DNA of 64,000 bases from Aggregatilinea lenta (GCF_003569045.1 NZ_BFCB01000002.1:1717506-1781505), one strand, 5' to 3'; numbered from the stretch's first letter, positions 49,320 through 58,216 are shown. Made by a program: numbers and translations. The notes: generated by a model not told the origin, from the sequence alone.

Positions 49320-50603
49320 ATGCAAACCGTCTTGCGCTGTATCGACTGCGGTAAAAGTTACCCTTCCGATCAAGCGTTCGTGACCTGTCCGGCGTGCGGC
49401 GGCCTGCTCGACGTAGAGCACGACCTGGACGCGCTGCGCGGGGCCGTCTCGCACGAGCTGTTCGACCAGCGGCTCGGAAGCTGGGACCGCCTCGACCGCT
49501 CCGGCGTGTGGCGCTACCGCGAGCTGGTGCTGCCGGATCTGCCCGCCGAGACGTACGTCACGCGCGGCGAGGGCAACACCACGCTGTACGACGCAACGCC
49601 GCGCCTGGGCGATTACGCGGGCGTGCGCAAGCTCCAGTTGAAGCACGAGGGCGAAAACCCAACCGGCAGCTTCAAGGATCGCGGCATGGCGGGTGGCGTG
49701 ACGCAGGCCCGGCGTGTCGGCGCGCACAGCGTGATCTGCGCCTCGACCGGCAACACGTCCGCGTCGATGGCGTCCTATGCGGCGATCAGCGGGCTTCAGG
49801 CGCTGGTGCTGTTCCCCGAAGGCTATGTGTCGCTGGGCAAAATCGCGCAGAGCGTGGCCTACGGCGCGACCAACGTGCAGGTGCACGGCGACTTCGACGA
49901 TACGCTGGCGATCGTGCGCGCCGCCGCCGAGTCGCTGCCCGTCTACCTGCTGAACTCGATCAACCCGTTCCGGCTGGAAGGGCAAAAGACGATCATCATC
50001 GAGATGCTGCACCAGCGCGGCTGGCGCGTGCCGGATTGGATCGTCGTGCCGGGCGGCAACCTAGGCAATTCGTCAGCGTTCGGCAAAGCGCTGATGGAAC
50101 TGAAGACGCTCGGCCTGATCGACCGCATGCCGCGCCTCGCCATCGTGCAGGCCGAAGGCGCGAATCCGCTCTACCGCAGCTTCGTGGACGGCAGCGCCAC
50201 CCTGACGCCCGTCAAAGCGCAGACCATCGCCACCGCGATCCGCATCGGCAACCCCGCCAGCTTCGCCAAGGCATGGCGCACGCTGGAATGGACCGACGGC
50301 GTGGTGACGGAGGTCAGCGATCAGGCGATCATGGACGCGAAGGCACAGGTAGACGCGGCGGGCATCGGCTGCGAACCGGCCTCGGCGGCCTCCGTGGCGG
50401 GCGTGCGGCGGCTGGTGGACGAGGGCGTGATCGCGCCCGGCGACGAGGTGGTCGGCATCCTGACCGGGCATGTGCTCAAGGATCCGGACGCGGTGCTGAA
50501 GTATCACAGCAAGGCGCTGGACGGTCTCACCTCCACCTTCGCCAACACGATGCACACGATCCCCGCATCCCTGGACGCGCTGAAGGCGCTGATTCCGGCG
50601 TAA
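49320..50603 (+). CDS. thrC: Threonine synthase
   Basis: PLP-dependent enzyme converting O-phosphohomoserine to threonine; 427 residues. An N-terminal zinc ribbon has Cys7, Cys10, Cys23 and Cys26. The Schiff-base Lys lies in ENPTGSFKDRGM, and ASTGNTSASMASYA, VVPGGNLGNSSAFGK and LTGHVLKDPD are canonical ThrC segments. AAGGAAG lies about 7 bases before the ATG. This is a normal, free-standing ThrC, in contrast to the second threonine-synthase-like protein fused to receiver domains at 58785. No thrA or thrB is beside it. Confidence 0.95.
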   Translation: MQTVLRCIDCGKSYPSDQAFVTCPACGGLLDVEHDLDALRGAVSHELFDQRLGSWDRLDRSGVWRYRELVLPDLPAETYVTRGEGNTTLYDATPRLGDYAGVRKLQLKHEGENPTGSFKDRGMAGGVTQARRVGAHSVICASTGNTSASMASYAAISGLQALVLFPEGYVSLGKIAQSVAYGATNVQVHGDFDDTLAIVRAAAESLPVYLLNSINPFRLEGQKTIIIEMLHQRGWRVPDWIVVPGGNLGNSSAFGKALMELKTLGLIDRMPRLAIVQAEGANPLYRSFVDGSATLTPVKAQTIATAIRIGNPASFAKAWRTLEWTDGVVTEVSDQAIMDAKAQVDAAGIGCEPASAASVAGVRRLVDEGVIAPGDEVVGILTGHVLKDPDAVLKYHSKALDGLTSTFANTMHTIPASLDALKALIPA

Positions 50604-50627
50604 GGGCAAAAACGGGCGGTGGTCGCT

Positions 50628-50830
50628 GTAGGGGTAGGGCTTGTGTTACCCGGCTTTTCTCTCAACGGGCGATGCAAGCATCGCCCCTACAAAATCACCG
50701 GAAATTTTGCTTGTCTCCCCTCTCCAATCCGATTGGAGAGGGGCCGGGGGTGAGGTTTCACCGGTAACCGGATCAATTTGTTAAACCGCATCAACCCGCC
50801 CGGTAGGGGCAGTTCATGAACTGCCCCTAC
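50628..50830. repeat. Dense repeat cluster between thrC and the Fur-family gene
   Basis: Family B copies at 50628-50652 (GTAGGGGTAGGGCTTGTGTT then ACCCGG), 50667-50690 (GGGCGATGCAAGCATCGCCC then CTAC) and a perfect palindrome at 50803-50830 (GTAGGGGCAGTTCA then TGAACTGCCCCTAC). An inverted family A copy lies at 50714-50758 (CTCCCCTCTCCAATCCGATT, then GGAGAGGGGCCGGGGGTGAG). The 50604-50956 gap contains these plus the Fur promoter and no gene. Confidence 0.82.
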
Positions 50831-50915
50831 AAAACCCGTTCGCCAACAGGACCACCTTGTGGGGAAAGGTGCCGGAGTCGAGGTCGGTTTTCCACGCGCC
50901 AGCCGATCCCGGCGT

Positions 50916-50923
50916 GGTATAAT
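50916..50923 (+). promoter_or_regulatory. Extended -10 promoter for the Fur-family gene
   Basis: TGGTATAAT (hexamer 50918-50923) gives a TGn-TATAAT element 34 bases before the ATG at 50957. Confidence 0.55.
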
Positions 50924-50956
50924 TCATCCACCAACCAACACAACGAGGGGCAACCC

Positions 50957-51412
50957 ATGCCATACCTCATCGACGAAGCCGAAGCCCTGCTGCACGAACG
51001 CGGCTTTAAAGTGACCCCGCAGCGCACGCTGCTGCTCCAGGTGCTCGCGGGCCAACCCGTGTACCTCGACGCCGAGGAGATCTACGATCTCGCGCACGAC
51101 CAGGACAGCAGCGTCAGCTTGGCGACCGTCTACCGCACGCTGAGTCTGTTCGCGGAAGTCGGGCTGGTCGATCACCGCTACATCGAGCCGGAGCACCGTC
51201 GGGAAGTCTTCCGCATGACCGAAGGCGAAGAACAGCACTACCTCACCTGCGTGCGCTGCGGCAAACGCGTGTTAATTCGTGCCGACTTGCTCAACCGCAT
51301 GGCGCGCCAGCTCGTCCAGCGGCGCGGCGTGAGCGTGATCAGCGCGTGCGCGTGCTTCACCGGCTACTGCCCGGAGTGCACCGAGGAACTCAAGCGCCTG
51401 GGCGAACTGTAG
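50957..51412 (+). CDS. Fur-family transcriptional regulator
   Basis: A second Fur-family protein of 151 residues, distinct from the Zur-like one. The winged helix has GFKVTPQRTLLLQVLA and SVSLATVYRTLSLFAEVG. The C-terminal half has EQHYLTCVRCGKRV and CFTGYCPECTEEL, so two CxxC pairs for structural zinc. The metal could be iron, manganese or zinc; a peroxide-sensing PerR role is also possible. GAGGGG lies 6 bases before ATG 50957. It has its own promoter and no obvious target next door. Confidence 0.88.
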   Translation: MPYLIDEAEALLHERGFKVTPQRTLLLQVLAGQPVYLDAEEIYDLAHDQDSSVSLATVYRTLSLFAEVGLVDHRYIEPEHRREVFRMTEGEEQHYLTCVRCGKRVLIRADLLNRMARQLVQRRGVSVISACACFTGYCPECTEELKRLGEL

Positions 51413-51414
51413 CC

Positions 51415-52398
51415 CTAGCCCTCCGTGCGTGCAATCTGCACGAACGACCGCACCCCGACCACGATCGACACGCCCGGCAGCCACACCAGCCCGACGCCCG
51501 TCAGCATGCCGAACAGGATCTCGCTCTGCACCGAGTGATCGCCGCTGCCCGGCAGGCTGTAACCAATCCACCCCGCCAGCAAAAACGGGATCACCAGAAT
51601 TAGCCACGCCGGGACGTTCGGCGTTGACGGCGTCAGCGCACCCAGCCACGAAACCTCGCGGCGCATGGGCAGCATCACGTACAGGATCATGCCCATGAAG
51701 GCCACCAGAACCCCGATGACGCCGATCCCCGACCGCTCGATCGCCCCGTCTGCCACGCCGATCCCCAGCGCGATCGCCAGGACCGCCGCCGCAACTAGCC
51801 ATTCGAGCAGCGCCAGCCGCCATACGCGCGGCAGGATCGGCCCGGGTGGCCGCAGCAGCAGCGCGATCGGGGCGCACGCCAGCAGCCCGACCCCGGTCAC
51901 AGCCAGGGCCGTGCCGATGCTCACTACCGGGATCGGCTCGTCAGAGACGACCGGCAGCCAGCGCACCCAGATCCCCCACAGCAGCCCGACTCCCAACGCC
52001 AGCGCAAAGTGCAGCGGTCCGGTCGGGCGACCGCTCAGCAGCAGATGAAACGCAGCCAGCGCACCCAAAAACGCCAGCGGCTGCGCCGCCAGGGGCCGCA
52101 CCAGCAGGCTGATCGGCAGGTCGCGCGTGGTGATGTGGCTGATCAGGGTCGCGTTTGCCAGCCCGTACAGCCCGGCGATCAGCAGCAGACTGAACGGATC
52201 GTTAGCGTGCACGCGCTCGATGAGATCCAGCGCGGCGGCGGCCAGCGCCACGTACAGCACCGCGATGCCCGCCCATTCCGGCACGGAAAAGCGGGTCGGC
52301 GTTTGCCAGACGATCAGCTCGGAGAACACAAGCAGCAGCGCGCCGAAGATCAGCCGGGCGCGCCAGACGGGAAACCGGGGACGTAAAAGGTCAATCAT
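51415..52398 (-). CDS. Polytopic membrane protein, function unknown
   Basis: A 327-residue protein with about nine or ten predicted transmembrane helices and short Arg-rich loops, lacking a family I can name. Representative segments are LIFGALLLVFSELIVWQTPT, LAALAAFHLLLSGR-like helices and VGVLVAFMGMILYVMLPMRR. Start ATG 52398 has GGAG 5 bases upstream. It is convergent with the Fur-family gene (2-base gap). Transport or sensing is possible; there is no direct evidence. Confidence 0.65.
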   Translation of the reverse strand: MIDLLRPRFPVWRARLIFGALLLVFSELIVWQTPTRFSVPEWAGIAVLYVALAAAALDLIERVHANDPFSLLLIAGLYGLANATLISHITTRDLPISLLVRPLAAQPLAFLGALAAFHLLLSGRPTGPLHFALALGVGLLWGIWVRWLPVVSDEPIPVVSIGTALAVTGVGLLACAPIALLLRPPGPILPRVWRLALLEWLVAAAVLAIALGIGVADGAIERSGIGVIGVLVAFMGMILYVMLPMRREVSWLGALTPSTPNVPAWLILVIPFLLAGWIGYSLPGSGDHSVQSEILFGMLTGVGLVWLPGVSIVVGVRSFVQIARTEG

Positions 52399-52572
52399 CA
52401 CCGCTCCGTAGGTGAAATGTCGCGGATTGCAGCACCGCCCCTACTATACTCGGTTCGTCCGCGCGCGGAAACGCACCCAGGTCTCACCGGGCCGCAGCAA
52501 GGGCTTGAAATTTCGGGGCCGCGCCGTACAATCCTCGCGCAGAGTCAGCGTCCGAAGAAGGAGAACGCCCCC

Positions 52573-53148
52573 TTGCCGCACGCATGCCTGATCCGCCGTA
52601 TGACCGAAGATGATATCCCGCGCCTGGTGGAAATCCGCCCCGGCTTCGTCAGCGAAACCGTGCTGGCCGTCGAGCGATCAGGGGATGGGATCGAGGTGGG
52701 CTGGCGGCTGGTCGAGCGTCCGCTGCTGGCGCCCTTCGACAAGGGGCACGACTACGACTTCGACGCGACTGAGCGCAAGAACATCCGCGAGCGGCTCCAG
52801 CGCGGCGACGGTCTGCATCTCGTCGCGGAGCGCGACCACCGGCTGTCCGGCATCCTCGACATGCTGCCGCAGGAATGGAACAGCACGGCGTTCATCTGGA
52901 ACCTGATGCTCGATCGGGACGCCCGCGGGCAGGGCCTGGGGCGTGACCTGTTTGAGCGCGCCGCGAACTGGGGGCGGCGTTTGGGCTACCGCTCGCTGAC
53001 GCTCGAAACGCAGACCAACAACGTGCCCGCCTGCCGCTTTTACGCGCGTATGGGCTGCCGCCTGGAAGGGCTGCGGGACGCATACTATACCAACGAGGAC
53101 GTCCAGCGCGGCGAGGTCGCGATCTTCTGGACCTATCCGCTAACGTAG
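52573..53148 (+). CDS. GNAT acetyltransferase (streptothricin-acetyltransferase-like)
   Basis: A 191-residue N-acetyltransferase. The acetyl-CoA motif is RDARGQGLGRDLFERAANWG, followed by RSLTLETQTNNVPACRFYAR and MGCRLEG, which resemble the streptothricin/aminoglycoside-type branch. Start TTG 52573 with AGAAGGAG about 9 bases upstream is the best-supported. The substrate is unknown, so a resistance role should not be assumed. Confidence 0.8.
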   Translation: MPHACLIRRMTEDDIPRLVEIRPGFVSETVLAVERSGDGIEVGWRLVERPLLAPFDKGHDYDFDATERKNIRERLQRGDGLHLVAERDHRLSGILDMLPQEWNSTAFIWNLMLDRDARGQGLGRDLFERAANWGRRLGYRSLTLETQTNNVPACRFYARMGCRLEGLRDAYYTNEDVQRGEVAIFWTYPLT

Positions 53149-53203
53149 AGCAGCGGATAACAATTAGCCGTTAGCCAAACGCAAAGGCAAAAGCCGTGCT
53201 CTC

Positions 53204-53229
53204 GTAGGGGCGGGGCTTGCTCCGCCCGG
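53204..53229. repeat. Family B repeat copy
   Basis: GTAGGGGCGGGGCTTGCTCC then GCCCGG, preceded by the small AATTAGCCGTTAGCC element (about 53162-53176) seen in variant form near 27061, 32231 and 45431. No gene in 53149-53333. Confidence 0.75.
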
Positions 53230-53333
53230 CTGTCGCCTTTTTGATTGCTTGCCGGAGAATTGGGAGAGCTGGTTCCGGCACGCGCCGGATCCGCCTGGGG
53301 CTAACCGCCAATCGCTAAGCTATCCGCTGCCGC

Positions 53334-55967
53334 TCACCCTTCGACCATCAATTGCAGCAGCATGTAGGCGATGTCCTCCGCCGCGCTGCCTGCGCCCATC
53401 TGCTCCATAATGGGCGCCAGCGCCGCGATGTCGGTCACGCGCGCCGCGTACGGCTCCGCGCGCAGGAACGCAATCAGCCGCCGCCAGAGGGAATAGGACT
53501 TGGTCGTGGTGAGCATCTGCGCCCACTGCTGGGCCAGCCGCGCCAACAGCAGCCCGCGCTCGCGCGCGTCGGTCACGTCGAGGCAGGCATTCAGGGCCAG
53601 CGCCAGGGCGTCCTGCTGGCGATCCTGCATGTCGGCGTAGGTGTCGATGTACGGGGCCAGACTGGCGAGCGCACTCGCCCGGTCGTACTCGTCCTTGACG
53701 GCCAGCGATGCGATGAGAGTCTCTTCCAGAATACGCTGGCGTGCCGGAAAGGTGGTGTGCGCCACCAGTTCCAGCAGCGCTCGCGCCCGCTGCGCCTGGT
53801 CCGGCACGGCACGCGCCGCGGCCAGCGCATCGTTATGCAGCCCGCCCGGATCGCGCGGGAGCAGCGCGGTCAGCACGTGCATGCGCTCGTAGGGGGTATC
53901 CACGCTCTGCACGACGGACATCGCCAGGGGCAGCAGCTCGTCGGGCAGCACGGGGGCCATCGTCGCCAGCACCGTGGCCTTGTCGGCGGCAGCAGTAAGG
54001 CCGCGCGCGGTGTCGATCACCTCGCGCGCGACACGCAGCGACGGCTCGGCGGGCAGCCGCGACAGCAGCGCGCCCAGCACCGGCACTCGCTGCAGCGGAT
54101 CGAGCAGCGTGTAGGCGTCGGCCAGCGCATCGGCCAGCAGATCGGCGGGCAAGTGCGGAACCAGCACAATCAGCGCACGGCGGCGCTCGTCTTCGTCGGG
54201 CAGGGAGCGGGCTGCGATCATCGCTTCTTGCAGCGCGCGGCGTTGCAGGTCGGCAGGCAGGTGCGGCGCGAGGTCGGTCAGCGCGACGACCCGGTCGTAC
54301 CAGCGCTCGATCGCCAGGGCGGCGGCCAGCGCTTCGGCCAGGACCTGCGCCCGCGCCGCGACGCTCAGATACGGCGCGATCGCCAGCAGCGCCGCCGCGC
54401 GCGCCTCGGACGAGGTCAGCTCGTGCGCCACGGCAATCGCCGCCACATTCAGATCGTCGGGCAGATGCGGTGTCAGGCGGCCCAACGTCGCCGCACGGTC
54501 GGCATCATCCGCGATGCTCTTGACCGCTTCCAGCGCCTCGGACAGCAGCTCCGGTGAGAGGTACGGGGCCAGCGCTGCGAACGCCCGCGCGCGGGCATCC
54601 TCCCGGCCAATCGAGAAGATCACCGTGATGGCCTGCTGCAAGCCGTCGGGAAAGTCCTGTAACAGCCCGACCGCGTCGATGGACGGGGCCAGCGCGATCA
54701 ATGTGCGGGCGCGCGCGTCGTCCCCCGCGATTTGCTCGATGGCCCGCAGCGCCCCCAGCAGCGCCTGACGCTGCAGCGCGCCCGGCAAAAACGGGATCAT
54801 GCGGCCCAGCAGCAGTGCGCTTGCCTCCGGCGACTCGGTCTGATACGCCACCGCGAGCAGCCGCGTCTGCGCTTCCGGCGGCAAATGGGGCGGCAGGTCG
54901 CCCAGGGCCGCCGCGCGCGCCAGATCGCTCGAAATGTCATTGGCGGCGGTGTCGAAGACCAGCGTAACGGCCTCGCGCTGCAAGTCGGGCGGCAGCTTTT
55001 CGATCAGCGCGGCCAGCACGCGTACGCGGGATGCCGGATCGTTGATCGCACGCGCGCCATCGAGCGCCTCTTGCTGGAGCGCAGTCATAGTCTGGTCTTG
55101 CAGCGACGCCAGATAGGGGGCAAGGGTCAGCAGCGCGTCCACCCGCACGGCGGGGGCGATAGGCGGATCGCTGCGCGCGATGGTGTCGGCCACCAGCGCC
55201 AGCAGATCGGGCGCATAGGCGGAGGCGTGCACATACGGCGCGAGCCGCGCGATCACCTGAATGCGCAGGCCGGGATCGTCCAGGCGCAGCACGCGCTCCC
55301 AGATCAGCCGGATCGCACCAGGCGGCAGGTACGACGCCACGTTCGCCAGGGCGAGCAGCATCGTCGCCATGTCGTCGGGCCGCAGCGCGCGGTGTTCCGC
55401 GCCGAGCGCCAGCAAATGCCGGATCTGGCGCGGCGCAGCCCCCGGTCCGGCGACCAGGGCCACGTCCAACAGGCGGTTGAGGTCTTCGTCGAGGGCCACC
55501 GCGACGGCGCTGGGCGCGGTGTAGGTCGCCCGCGCCAACTGCTGCAGGACCAGATGCAGGTCGGGCGAGCGGCGCAAGGCATCGGCGATGGTCGCAAACA
55601 AAACGCGCGCCTCGTCAAGCGTCTCTTCGTGCGGGGCCTGGGCGGGCAGCACGCTGCGCCACACAGCCGCCACCACGGCATAATCCGGCGTATCACCGGT
55701 ACCAAACAGTTTCAACAGCTCCGCGACGACGCGCGGATTGGCGAGCACCTGCCCCACCATCAGCTCGTTGACCTGCTCCGCGCGCATAGGCGTGGCGTAG
55801 TCGTCGAGCGCTTGTTCCAGCGCGCGCCAGTAGGCGGACCGGATCGTATCGGGATGGAAAAACTGCTCAAAGAGCGTTTCGGGGAACAGCTTGTCCAGGG
55901 CGCTCACGAACGCTTCAGCCGCGTTGGCGAGTTGTTGTGTGGTGTAGATCCCCTCGGAAAGTGACAT
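53334..55967 (-). CDS. Large helical-repeat (HEAT/TPR-like) protein
   Basis: An 877-residue protein made of about 20 consecutive helical repeats of about 31-35 residues from roughly residue 210 onward. Each reads approximately RA-ALxxLAPHLPxDLLxxAL-xAxxIxDExD (e.g. RAFAALAPYLSPELLSEALE, LAPHLPADLQRRALQEAMIA). An N-terminal non-repeat region of about 90 residues (YTTQQLANAAEAFVSALDKL) precedes them. No enzymatic domain or membrane segment is visible. It is probably a scaffold or regulator. Start ATG 55967; a TATACT box lies at 56001-56006. The arrangement resembles repeats attached to NTPases in other Chloroflexota, but none is present here. Confidence 0.78.
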   Translation of the reverse strand: MSLSEGIYTTQQLANAAEAFVSALDKLFPETLFEQFFHPDTIRSAYWRALEQALDDYATPMRAEQVNELMVGQVLANPRVVAELLKLFGTGDTPDYAVVAAVWRSVLPAQAPHEETLDEARVLFATIADALRRSPDLHLVLQQLARATYTAPSAVAVALDEDLNRLLDVALVAGPGAAPRQIRHLLALGAEHRALRPDDMATMLLALANVASYLPPGAIRLIWERVLRLDDPGLRIQVIARLAPYVHASAYAPDLLALVADTIARSDPPIAPAVRVDALLTLAPYLASLQDQTMTALQQEALDGARAINDPASRVRVLAALIEKLPPDLQREAVTLVFDTAANDISSDLARAAALGDLPPHLPPEAQTRLLAVAYQTESPEASALLLGRMIPFLPGALQRQALLGALRAIEQIAGDDARARTLIALAPSIDAVGLLQDFPDGLQQAITVIFSIGREDARARAFAALAPYLSPELLSEALEAVKSIADDADRAATLGRLTPHLPDDLNVAAIAVAHELTSSEARAAALLAIAPYLSVAARAQVLAEALAAALAIERWYDRVVALTDLAPHLPADLQRRALQEAMIAARSLPDEDERRRALIVLVPHLPADLLADALADAYTLLDPLQRVPVLGALLSRLPAEPSLRVAREVIDTARGLTAAADKATVLATMAPVLPDELLPLAMSVVQSVDTPYERMHVLTALLPRDPGGLHNDALAAARAVPDQAQRARALLELVAHTTFPARQRILEETLIASLAVKDEYDRASALASLAPYIDTYADMQDRQQDALALALNACLDVTDARERGLLLARLAQQWAQMLTTTKSYSLWRRLIAFLRAEPYAARVTDIAALAPIMEQMGAGSAAEDIAYMLLQLMVEG

Positions 55968-56090
55968 AGTGGCGCGCTCGTTCGAACCCTCAATGTAAAG
56001 AGTATATCCTGTGCCGGTGTAATAATTCGATACGACAAGAGTCCTAATGCTACAAACCTGACTAAATGTTAGCGCACCCACCGGGGGAAT

Positions 56091-56120
56091 AAAAAAAAGC
56101 CCCGGCGGATGGGCCGGGGC
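56091..56120 (-). terminator. Rho-independent terminator for the PA14/SH3 gene
   Basis: On the minus strand GCCCCGGC (56120-56113) pairs with GCCGGGGC (56106-56099) and is followed by eight T residues. It lies 27 bases after the stop of the PA14/SH3 gene. Confidence 0.85.
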
Positions 56121-56146
56121 GGACAAAGCGGACTGTGGCAGCGGCG

Positions 56147-58048
56147 CTACTCGGCAACGGTGGGCACGTCGGTCAGGCTGCCCTGCACGATGCGATACCA
56201 CGGCGCGGACGACCACCCAACCACGTCGCCGTGGCGGATCTTCAGCCACTGGCGGTTGGCGCTGATGCCCAACACCTGCACGCGTGTGCCCCACTGCGCC
56301 TTGCTGATCTGCGGGTAGGTCAGACCGGGACCGGTGCGGATGCGCATGTTGCCAAACGCCTGCGCGATGATGCCCTCGGTGGGCACCGGCGCGTAGACCG
56401 GGATCGAGCCGTCCAGGTAGGGCAGCTCGTCGAACGTGCCCTGCGTCAAACGGATATACCATGCGGACGACCAGCCCACGATGCCATTATAGGTCACGAG
56501 GTACCACGAGTGCCCCGCGTCCTTGCCATAGACCTGCACCGTCGTGTTCCACGGGATCACGCCCAGGATCGCCGCGCGGCGCTGCGGATCGCTGCGGATG
56601 TGGAGGTTCGCCAGCGTCACGCCCTGCACGTCGATCTGCGGCAGCTCGATGTTCGGAATAGGCGTCGGCGTGGCGGTCGGCAGCACGCCCGCCGAGTCAT
56701 ACGGGATGGTCGGCACCGCGTTGAGGTCGCCCGTGATGGTCAGGTATTGGCCCATCACCCAGCCCAGCGTGCCGTTGACGTTGATGTACAGCCAGACCGA
56801 GTCCGGCGTTTTACCCTGGATCGGGTAGGTGAAGCCGTTGTTCAGCTTTTGCAGGATCTCCGCCTCAAGCGACGGCCCGGCGCGGAAGTTCAGGATGTTG
56901 ACATTCACCGTGCCGGTGGTGCCGGTTGGCGTCACAGTTGCGGTCGCGGCGCCGGGGATCGGCGTCGAAGTTGCCGCGCCAGGGACTGCGGTTGACGTGG
57001 TCCCCGCGCTGCTGCCGTCCGGGTTGAGGATCGGGCTTTGCGCGTTGGGCGGCGACCACGTCAGGAACAACCCGGCGTCGGCGGTCAGTTCCTCGAACTC
57101 GAAGCGGAACGTGTACGAGCCGTTGGACAGCGGGAAGTCCGCCGTGAAGGTCTGGTCGCGCTTGAAGCCCCAGAAGTCGAACAGCAGGTAATCCGTTCCC
57201 GCGTTGTTGTTGATGTAGAAGCGGAAGGCGTCGTCGGCGCGGGCGTAGAACTTGTACGTCCCGGCGGGCATGTCGGTGGGAATGTTGACCGTGCGGATGA
57301 ATCGGGCCGAGAAGTTATCGACCTGTACGGCGGCGTTGGGGCTGCCCTGACCCCAGTTCAGGTTGAGGCCGCTGGGCGGATAGTAACCCGAATAGACCGG
57401 CAGACCGGACAGATCGATGTTGTTGAAGAATTCCGCGTACCACGCGTTGGTGGACGGCACGTACACCGCCCCGGTCGCAGTGGGAATAAATGGTGTATTC
57501 GTGGGCACGAACACCGTACTCGTCGGCTGCGGCGTGTTCGACGGAGTCGGTGTATAGAGAACATCAGCCGGGAATGTCAGCAAAATTCTGCCATCGCCAG
57601 CGGTGTCTTTCATCCGCACCTCGATGGTGTGAGACCCGGCAGTCATAGCCACATCACGCGTCAGCTCACCTTCAAGATCGTTGGACCAATCCGACACTAA
57701 AATAATCGGATTGCCGTCAATCAGCAGTTGAGGACGCTCGTCGCCACGCAGCGTAAAGCGATAGATACCATCAACAAAAGTGTCCGTTCCCGTAAAAATG
57801 ATGGAATAGCCATCCGCATTCGGGCTGGACGCTGCGCCCACCGTAGGCGCCCCCGCAAAGGTGTAATCGACTGGGGCAGCGACAGCAGGATCATTCGTCG
57901 ACGGACCGGTAAAATCCGGCGAGTTATAAATTGTAACGCTCCAGGTCGCCGGGGCCGCGTGACTGGTGCGCGTGCCAGTCCACAGTCCGCCGACGATCAT
58001 CACGCCCAATGCCAGGATCAAAAGCCAACGCGATAATGCACGTTTCAT
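56147..58048 (-). CDS. Secreted PA14/SH3-domain protein
   Basis: A 633-residue secreted protein. The N-terminal helix (about 8-27, LLILALGVMIVGGLWTGTRT) acts as signal peptide or anchor. A first PA14-like beta domain (about 33-155) is followed by a Thr/Pro-rich linker. A second PA14 domain (about 180-330, with STNAWYAEFFNNIDLSGLPV and AGTYKFYARADDAFRFYINN) follows. Three bacterial SH3 domains come last (NLRAGPS-type motifs ILNFRAGPSLEAEILQ, ANLHIRSDPQRRAAILG, GNMRIRTGPGLTYPQISK). It likely binds carbohydrate or cell wall. The start is ATG 58048; an A-rich terminator follows. Confidence 0.85.
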   Translation of the reverse strand: MKRALSRWLLILALGVMIVGGLWTGTRTSHAAPATWSVTIYNSPDFTGPSTNDPAVAAPVDYTFAGAPTVGAASSPNADGYSIIFTGTDTFVDGIYRFTLRGDERPQLLIDGNPIILVSDWSNDLEGELTRDVAMTAGSHTIEVRMKDTAGDGRILLTFPADVLYTPTPSNTPQPTSTVFVPTNTPFIPTATGAVYVPSTNAWYAEFFNNIDLSGLPVYSGYYPPSGLNLNWGQGSPNAAVQVDNFSARFIRTVNIPTDMPAGTYKFYARADDAFRFYINNNAGTDYLLFDFWGFKRDQTFTADFPLSNGSYTFRFEFEELTADAGLFLTWSPPNAQSPILNPDGSSAGTTSTAVPGAATSTPIPGAATATVTPTGTTGTVNVNILNFRAGPSLEAEILQKLNNGFTYPIQGKTPDSVWLYINVNGTLGWVMGQYLTITGDLNAVPTIPYDSAGVLPTATPTPIPNIELPQIDVQGVTLANLHIRSDPQRRAAILGVIPWNTTVQVYGKDAGHSWYLVTYNGIVGWSSAWYIRLTQGTFDELPYLDGSIPVYAPVPTEGIIAQAFGNMRIRTGPGLTYPQISKAQWGTRVQVLGISANRQWLKIRHGDVVGWSSAPWYRIVQGSLTDVPTVAE

Positions 58049-58190
58049 AATGACTCTGCCCCTCTTTGTCAGGTACTCAATGAGCGTCAGGCCGCTCATA
58101 CCGCCGGACAGATAATCCCACACCCGGTCAAACCGGACGGCCTATTTGAACTTGACTTATCTTAGCACGGATTTGGTAAGTACGCCTGAC

Positions 58191-58216
58191 GCCCGGCTGA
58201 TGGCTACCAGCCGGGC
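58191..58216. repeat. Inverted-repeat hairpin after the response-regulator gene
   Basis: GCCCGGCTG (58191-58199) pairs exactly with CAGCCGGGC (58208-58216). It lies 78 bases after the stop of the response-regulator gene on the minus strand. It lacks a T-run, so a terminator role is possible but weak. The rest of 58049-58293 contains the PA14/SH3 leader and nothing else identifiable. Confidence 0.5.

Noticed and set aside
55968-56462. Upstream extension of the helical-repeat protein to 1042 codons
   Set aside because: It would run through a terminator and the end of the PA14/SH3 gene; ATG 55967 with a TATACT box upstream is more natural.
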